Source: Dasypus novemcinctus (lineage: Eukaryota > Chordata > Mammalia > Cingulata > Dasypodidae). Taken from it: a DNA stretch of 64,000 bases. The DNA is taken from NCBI RefSeq assembly GCF_030445035.2, contig NC_080699.1, positions 9,796,001-9,860,000 of the forward strand. Reading direction: 5' to 3'. The position numbers were made by a program, and so were the translations under genes. Positions within the stretch are counted from its first letter, which is position 1, and the number at the start of each line of letters is the position of its first letter. This document shows, piece by piece, positions 59,621 through 64,000 of the stretch. The notes below the pieces were generated by a model. The model worked only from the letters and a program-made list of their open reading frames with translations, ran no database searches and was not told the DNA's origin.

Positions 59621-60091
59621 GGAATAAAATATGGACTAGAGTGGACTTACTGGTCTTCTACTATAGAATTATTGTGACTCTAGCAGTGGAAGAAATTATG
59701 TCACTGATGTGAAGACAGGGGCCACTGGAGTTGCTGAAGGCAGGGAGAAGGAAAAAGAGGTATAATATAGGGGAATTTTGGGGACTTGGAGTTGTCCTGA
59801 ATGATATTGCAGGGACAGATGCAGGACATTATATAGCCTGCCATAACCCACTGAGTGCACTGGGAGAGAGTGTAAACTACAATGTAAACTATAATCCATG
59901 CTCTGTAGCAGTGCTCCAAAATGTATTCATCAAATGCAATGAATGCACAACACTAAATGAAAGAAGTTGTTGATGTGGGAAAAGTGGGAGGTATGGGGAA
60001 TGGGGCAAATGGGAATCTCCTACATTTTTTAATGTAACATTCTGTGTGATCTACATATCTTCAAAAATAAATAAAAAATATATTAAAAAAA
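59621..60091 (+). mobile_element. Xenarthran L1-like 3' unit, copy 4 (5'-truncated)
   Basis: The last 470 bases of the unit, from GGAATAAAATATGGACTAGA to an A-rich tail. Target duplications AAAAAATCCCCCCAAA (59604-59619) and AAAAAATCCCCCAAA (60092-60106) flank it, differing by one C. Opposite to PDGFD. Confidence 0.9.
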
Positions 60092-60890
60092 AAAAAATCC
60101 CCCAAAGAGCAAAAGAGAGCATTTCACTTTTACGGGGAAAAAAAATCCAGTCAGACTGAGTCGCACGGACCCATCTGAGAACTTTGGAGAAGCTTTTTCC
60201 ATGTTCTTGGCCTTGTCATCAACACCCACCTTTATTATCTTCTATTTTGTTGCTACATAAGTGCTACACATAGGATCAGTATAAACAAGGTCTCTTCTTT
60301 TTGTGTGGACGAGATAAAGAGACAGAATACTGAAAAATGACTAAATTTGGAGAAAAAAATGGGGGCATGAACCATTTTACAGCTTCAGGGTGAGTTATGT
60401 TTTATTTCCAAGTCAAAGAGAATCCATGCTTGGTTTGCACTTAAGTTATCTTACTATAAACATTGGAATATTTCAAGTCTGAAAAGATCCTTGAAAATGC
60501 AAAGGTTAACAGCTTCTCCTGAAATATTAAAATAGTTATCACAAAATTTCCCTCTTGAGCCTGGGCCATGGACGAATTTGATATGTTTTATATGTCTGGA
60601 CAGGGCTTTAGTTGGAAGGTTCTGCTTTGAAACTGACAAACACTTAGTCATTGGTTATCCTGCATTCCTACAACGGTTGCTGACATTTTCTGGAAACCTT
60701 TATGAAAGAGAAGGAAAAAAGGTGTTCCGCTATAACTCAATGCAACTTGAATGAAATGGAAGACAAGATCTTGCTTGAAATCCAGGTCTGGTCAAGCCAT
60801 CCGTCCTTAATGCTGCTGGGGTTATCCTGGGGCTGACCTTAGCTATTCTATCAGTTTCTTTCACAGACAACAAAGTAATACATTACTCAC

Positions 60891-60953
60891 TGAGACAGAA
60901 CTTGTGACTGACTCCCAGTTGGTCTCCAAGGCTGCTGCGGGTTGGAAATCTTC
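60891..60953 (-). CDS. PDGFD: PDGFD exon 4: short linker exon after the CUB domain
   Basis: This 63-base exon is too short for ordinary ORF detection. On the minus strand it lies between the acceptor TTCTAG (60954-60959) and the donor GTGAGT (60885-60890), in phase 0 at both ends. Its 21 codons read EDFQPAAALE followed by TNWESVTSSVS. That matches, with one or two substitutions, the stretch that follows the CUB domain in PDGF-D. Its phase joins directly to GLSHHSPSV of exon 5. The exon is symmetric, so skipping it would keep the frame. I did not find exon 3 (the end of the CUB domain) between here and the right edge, so intron 3 extends beyond the window. Confidence 0.91.
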
Positions 60954-61189
60954 CTAGAAGGCAAAGAAACATCCGTGTGAGTCAGTCACTTCATTATGTG
61001 CAGGGCATCAGCCTCTCAGCCACCTGAATCTTCTTCCAACTAAGTGACAACAGGCGCAGGGGCTGCCTCTCCGCTGAATGGTCACTGCCTGTCTGAGCAC
61101 CTCTCCTCAAGAACCCTTATAATTCCAGACACTGAGAGGCACATTAATGTTTACTTGGAAGCACCGGTGAAATATAAAATGGGCAGACA

Positions 61190-61385
61190 GGAGATCCGAT
61201 TTTAACCCAGCCTTCTGTCTGTGTGTCCTCGGGCAATCTACTTAGTCTCCCCAGGCCATCGCTTCCTCATCTGCATGGAAAGCTTAAATTACAGGGTTGT
61301 TTCAATGATTGAGTGCATTAATAATGCCATTACAGCAGGCAGTTTATATGTGCCTAACAAAAGGTAATAATTATTGTCCTTAGTG
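61190..61385 (+). repeat. MIR SINE
   Basis: GTGTCCTCGGGCAATCTACT, CCATCGCTTCCTCATCTGCA and ACAGGGTTGTTTCAATGATT follow the MIR sense strand. Confidence 0.75.
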
Positions 61386-62279
61386 ATGTTTACTTGGTTT
61401 GAACTAGGTTCTGTGGCCGGTTCAATCCTGCCTGCTGAACCAGTCCACAGTCTCAGTGATCTTTTCCAGGATAAATTAACTGGCCTAAGGGTTGTCCTCC
61501 CTGATTCTGTCAAAAAGGGTCAGGAAGAATGGCAAGGGGAGGGAAATGACTTTGGGAGTGACAAACTACTATCTGCTAGAGGAAAGATGGTAAGGGCAGA
61601 GCAGAGAAGGTTAGAGATCTCAGGGAAGCCTTAAAAGATCTGGGATAGCAATGGACCTCAGAGAAAGAACCTTCTCTTAAAAAGGCAAACTTCTCTCCAA
61701 TGGGCATGTGACATTCATGTTATTTAGTCGAGCACCAGTAAGTTAAATAAAGTCCTTTGGGAAGGAAAGCTGATTCTTTCATATTTTATGAGTCAAAGAT
61801 GGGTTCTTGATCCTGCTAAAATAGATGACCTTGGAGACGCTGAGAAAAATTTAGCTACTTAAGTCTGATAGCTTATTTACCCAAGTATTCTTACTGAATG
61901 AGAGTTAAGGATCAGTTCTAAATTTCATTAACATTTTGAGGAACTGGTAGTGTATTTGTTAATTGCTCACAGCGAATTTTGTTTATATATAAATGTTTGC
62001 ATTGAAGAAAACTTCAGTGTGCCAAAATAAAAGGAAAGGGGTAACTGAGGCAAATGAGGGGGTCAAGGAATGCTTATCTCATTAAAGACTGAGTAGACAT
62101 CATTATTCAAATCTGAATTCAGGGAAAGAAACACATAGTGTGTGGCCTCTGCACCCTAAGACAGGATGTACATAAAAAGAACACAGAACTCCCAGAACAG
62201 AAGGACTGTGCCAGCCCAGGAAGGTTGTCATTTATGTCATTTATGAGTCTTCACAAACCAGAGAGTGGGTGAGACTGGG
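61386..62279. other. Intronic, no recognised feature
   Basis: No repeat or exon recognised. Confidence 0.45.
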
Positions 62280-62660
62280 CAGGTGATGATAGAGATTGTG
62301 GGTGGTAGTTCGTATGCCAGGTAGAATTAAAAGACAAGAGCAATCCTCAGATGATAGAATATTCATTTTCACTCATTCATTCAATATTCATTAATCACCT
62401 ACAATATGACACATTTGAAGCTGAGGATGGAATCACAAAGAAATGACAAATCATTGCTGCCCTCAGGAAGTTCAAAATTTACACATGTAAATAAACAGAT
62501 GCAATAAATATTTGCAGATTCTCTGATCACAGTCAGTCTAATCAGAATACCACGATAGGTGGCAGACAATTCTCCCAGGAAGGAAATGGTCCAGGAAAAA
62601 CTTCATGCAAGGCAGTGACAAGAACTGAGTCTTGAAAGATAAGTCGGTGGTTACTGCAAA
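62280..62660. repeat. Ancient LINE-like fragment
   Basis: CATTCATTCAATATTCATTA, GCTGCCCTCAGGAAGTTCAA, GACAATTCTCCCAGGAAGGA and ACTGAGTCTTGAAAGATAAG match a widespread old mammalian repeat, also seen weakly at 9901-10260. Confidence 0.45.
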
Positions 62661-63689
62661 AAAATATGGGGTAGAAGACACAAAGGGAGAGATGCAAGGA
62701 AAGTATACAGAAAAAAGAGTAAATTACTGGAGAAAGTTAATGCCATTTTGGGCATAGTATAGTTGATGTGTTGATGCAATACCCAGGTAGAGATGTTCAG
62801 GAAGCAGTTTGCTCAATGGGAACGGACCTCACAAGAGAGACCTGAACTTGAGATAGAGAATAGGGAATCATCAGCACAAAAATGGCAATTACAGCAAGTA
62901 ATGGATTATGTTGACCAAGTATGAAAATTCGAAGAGCAGCGGTCTTAAAATCTTGGAACTGGAAAGAATTTTAGGATTATCTAGTACAGTGCCTTCATTT
63001 TAAGAAAACTGATTCTCAGCAAGATTAAATATGATGCTGTCCTGTACTGGCAACATTAGGACGATCGGTGCTCACTTCTAAGAACACACTGTACGGTGGC
63101 CTTTCAAATCATTATTATCTGGAGAATGAAAGCTGGAACGGTGTCCAAAAGTGGAGTCCACGGCAAAGCAGAGAAAGGTTAAAGTCAAGTATTGCTGGAG
63201 GGTTCTGTAAGGACATTCTTTAAAGCAGTCCTAGTTTTAGTTCTGATATCTACATTTGCTAAATTCTGTGATTGCAATTTACTTTAGTTTCTTGCATAGA
63301 TGCACAGAAAATGTTTTGTTAAACATTTCTAAGTATAAAGGGCCTTTCGTATCATCAACCCAGACAAATGGTACACAAAGAACTTTAGTTTCTTCACTCA
63401 CTGGCCTATAGGACATCAGTCAGAAAGTTTAACAGAAAAAAATGAGAAAGGGTTTCATTAAGTCACAGGGAAAATGTAAATTTATCTTCTCTTAGTAACA
63501 CAACTATTAGACATTTAAAAGAAACCAACCTTCCTTCATCTTACTTCAAAAACCTGCCATTACTGATAAATGACATATTTAATGTAAGCTTGTAAAAGGG
63601 AACAATTTTGCTTCTAAAAATAAAATACAGAGTCTCCAAGGTTTTTAGCCCTGGAAGGAGAATCTCGACAGGGAGACGAGCTCAGCTTC
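62661..63689. other. Intronic, no recognised feature
   Basis: Only a small antisense MIR trace (CTTCATTTTAAGAAAACTGA) near 62990. Confidence 0.45.
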
Positions 63690-64000
63690 TAAACATGTCT
63701 GAACGTGATCCCTTCTCATCTCTCCCACCATGACTCTCAGTCCCAGACACCAGCGGGATCCCAATTGCCTGTTTGCTTTCTGCAGGCTTCCCCTTTTGAG
63801 CCAGGGTCCACTCTCCACGTGGCAGCCAGAAGGATCTTATTTTAACCATGAATCAAACCATTTTCTATCCTCTGCTTAAAACCCTCCAAGGCTTTCCACT
63901 GCCCTAGGACCTGGCCCTCTACGATCTGGCCACTGCCTGCTCTATGACCTCAGCTCCTGGGGTCTTGCTCCTTGATGGGGTGTCATCTGCTTTCTACCTA
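63690..64000 (+). mobile_element. L2 LINE fragment, cut by the window edge
   Basis: GGCAGCCAGAAGGATCTTAT, CTCTGCTTAAAACCCTCCAA, CCACTGCCCTAGGACC and CTCTACGATCTGGCCACTGC are a good match to the L2 coding end. Confidence 0.75.

Larger units (their letters stand above)
56878..60890 (-). other. PDGFD: PDGFD intron 4 (4.0 kb)
   Basis: Donor GTGAGT (60885-60890) and acceptor CTTAG (56878-56882). It contains a DAS-SINE (58463-58846) and an L1 3' unit (59621-60091), both in the plus orientation, opposite to the gene. The parts 56900-58440 and 58870-59600 show no recognisable feature. Confidence 0.9.
60954..64000 (-). other. PDGFD: PDGFD intron 3, partial
   Basis: Sequence 5' of exon 4 on the gene strand, running off the window. 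I searched for the end of the CUB-domain exon (a minus-strand KIYYSLL-like segment followed by a donor) and did not see one. It contains a MIR at 61190-61385, an old LINE-like stretch at 62280-62660 and an L2 fragment from 63690. Confidence 0.75.

Noticed and set aside
1..64000. A novel multi-gene defence, biosynthetic or mobile system
   Set aside because: The window is a mammalian intron and intergenic sequence with one known gene. Nothing in it forms a cluster of unexplained coding genes.

Overview
This is a vertebrate nuclear genomic window, most likely from a xenarthran (armadillo or sloth, with armadillo favoured). It carries several tRNA-headed SINEs of the DAS type, and four copies of an L1-like 3' unit that I recognise from xenarthran genomes. 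It also holds the ordinary background of old mammalian repeats: MIR, L2, MER5 and MER20. There are no bacterial-style operons, RNA genes or CRISPR arrays. Nearly all the short open reading frames are chance frames or fall inside repeats.

The only host gene I can support is PDGFD (platelet-derived growth factor D), on the minus strand. Four consecutive coding exons are present with intact GT/AG splice sites and compatible phases: exon 4 (60891-60953), exon 5 (56679-56877), exon 6 (40818-41032) and the terminal exon 7 (30375-30500, ending in TAA). Joined, they encode the last 200 residues: the end of the CUB-to-growth-factor linker, the processing site and the whole PDGF/VEGF cystine-knot domain. 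Exon numbers follow my recall of the seven-exon human gene. Exons 1-3 (signal peptide and CUB domain) lie beyond the right edge. The 3' UTR runs leftward from 30374 to somewhere near 28.1-28.5 kb.

Layout. 1-28.5 kb is the intergenic flank 3' of PDGFD. It holds a 5'-inverted L1 (0.77-3.41 kb), a local duplication (3.87-4.54 and 6.73-7.45 kb), a DAS-SINE (5.42 kb) and an L1 3' unit (about 11.8-13.6 kb). Further right come a CA-rich repeat (14.0-14.4 kb), two more DAS-SINEs (16.4 and 18.2 kb), a CpG-rich solo LTR in an old L2 (22.06-22.53 kb) and a second, inverted L1 3' unit (23.39-25.26 kb). 28.5-30.5 kb is the 3' UTR plus last exon. 30.5-40.8 kb is intron 6, with a third L1 3' unit nested in a MIR. 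41.0-56.7 kb is intron 5, with a two-LTR MaLR-like element (46.08-48.78 kb), a nested SINE pair (45.1-45.6 kb) and a DAS-SINE (55.6 kb). 56.9-60.9 kb is intron 4, with a DAS-SINE (58.5 kb) and a fourth L1 3' unit (59.6 kb). The remainder is part of intron 3.

I found no novel multi-gene system. The observations most worth checking are the unusually diverged last exon of PDGFD beside well-conserved exons 4-6, a young-looking solo LTR with a triplicated 3' end, the intact two-LTR insertion in the sense of the gene, and several repeat insertions dated relative to one another by nesting and target-site duplications.
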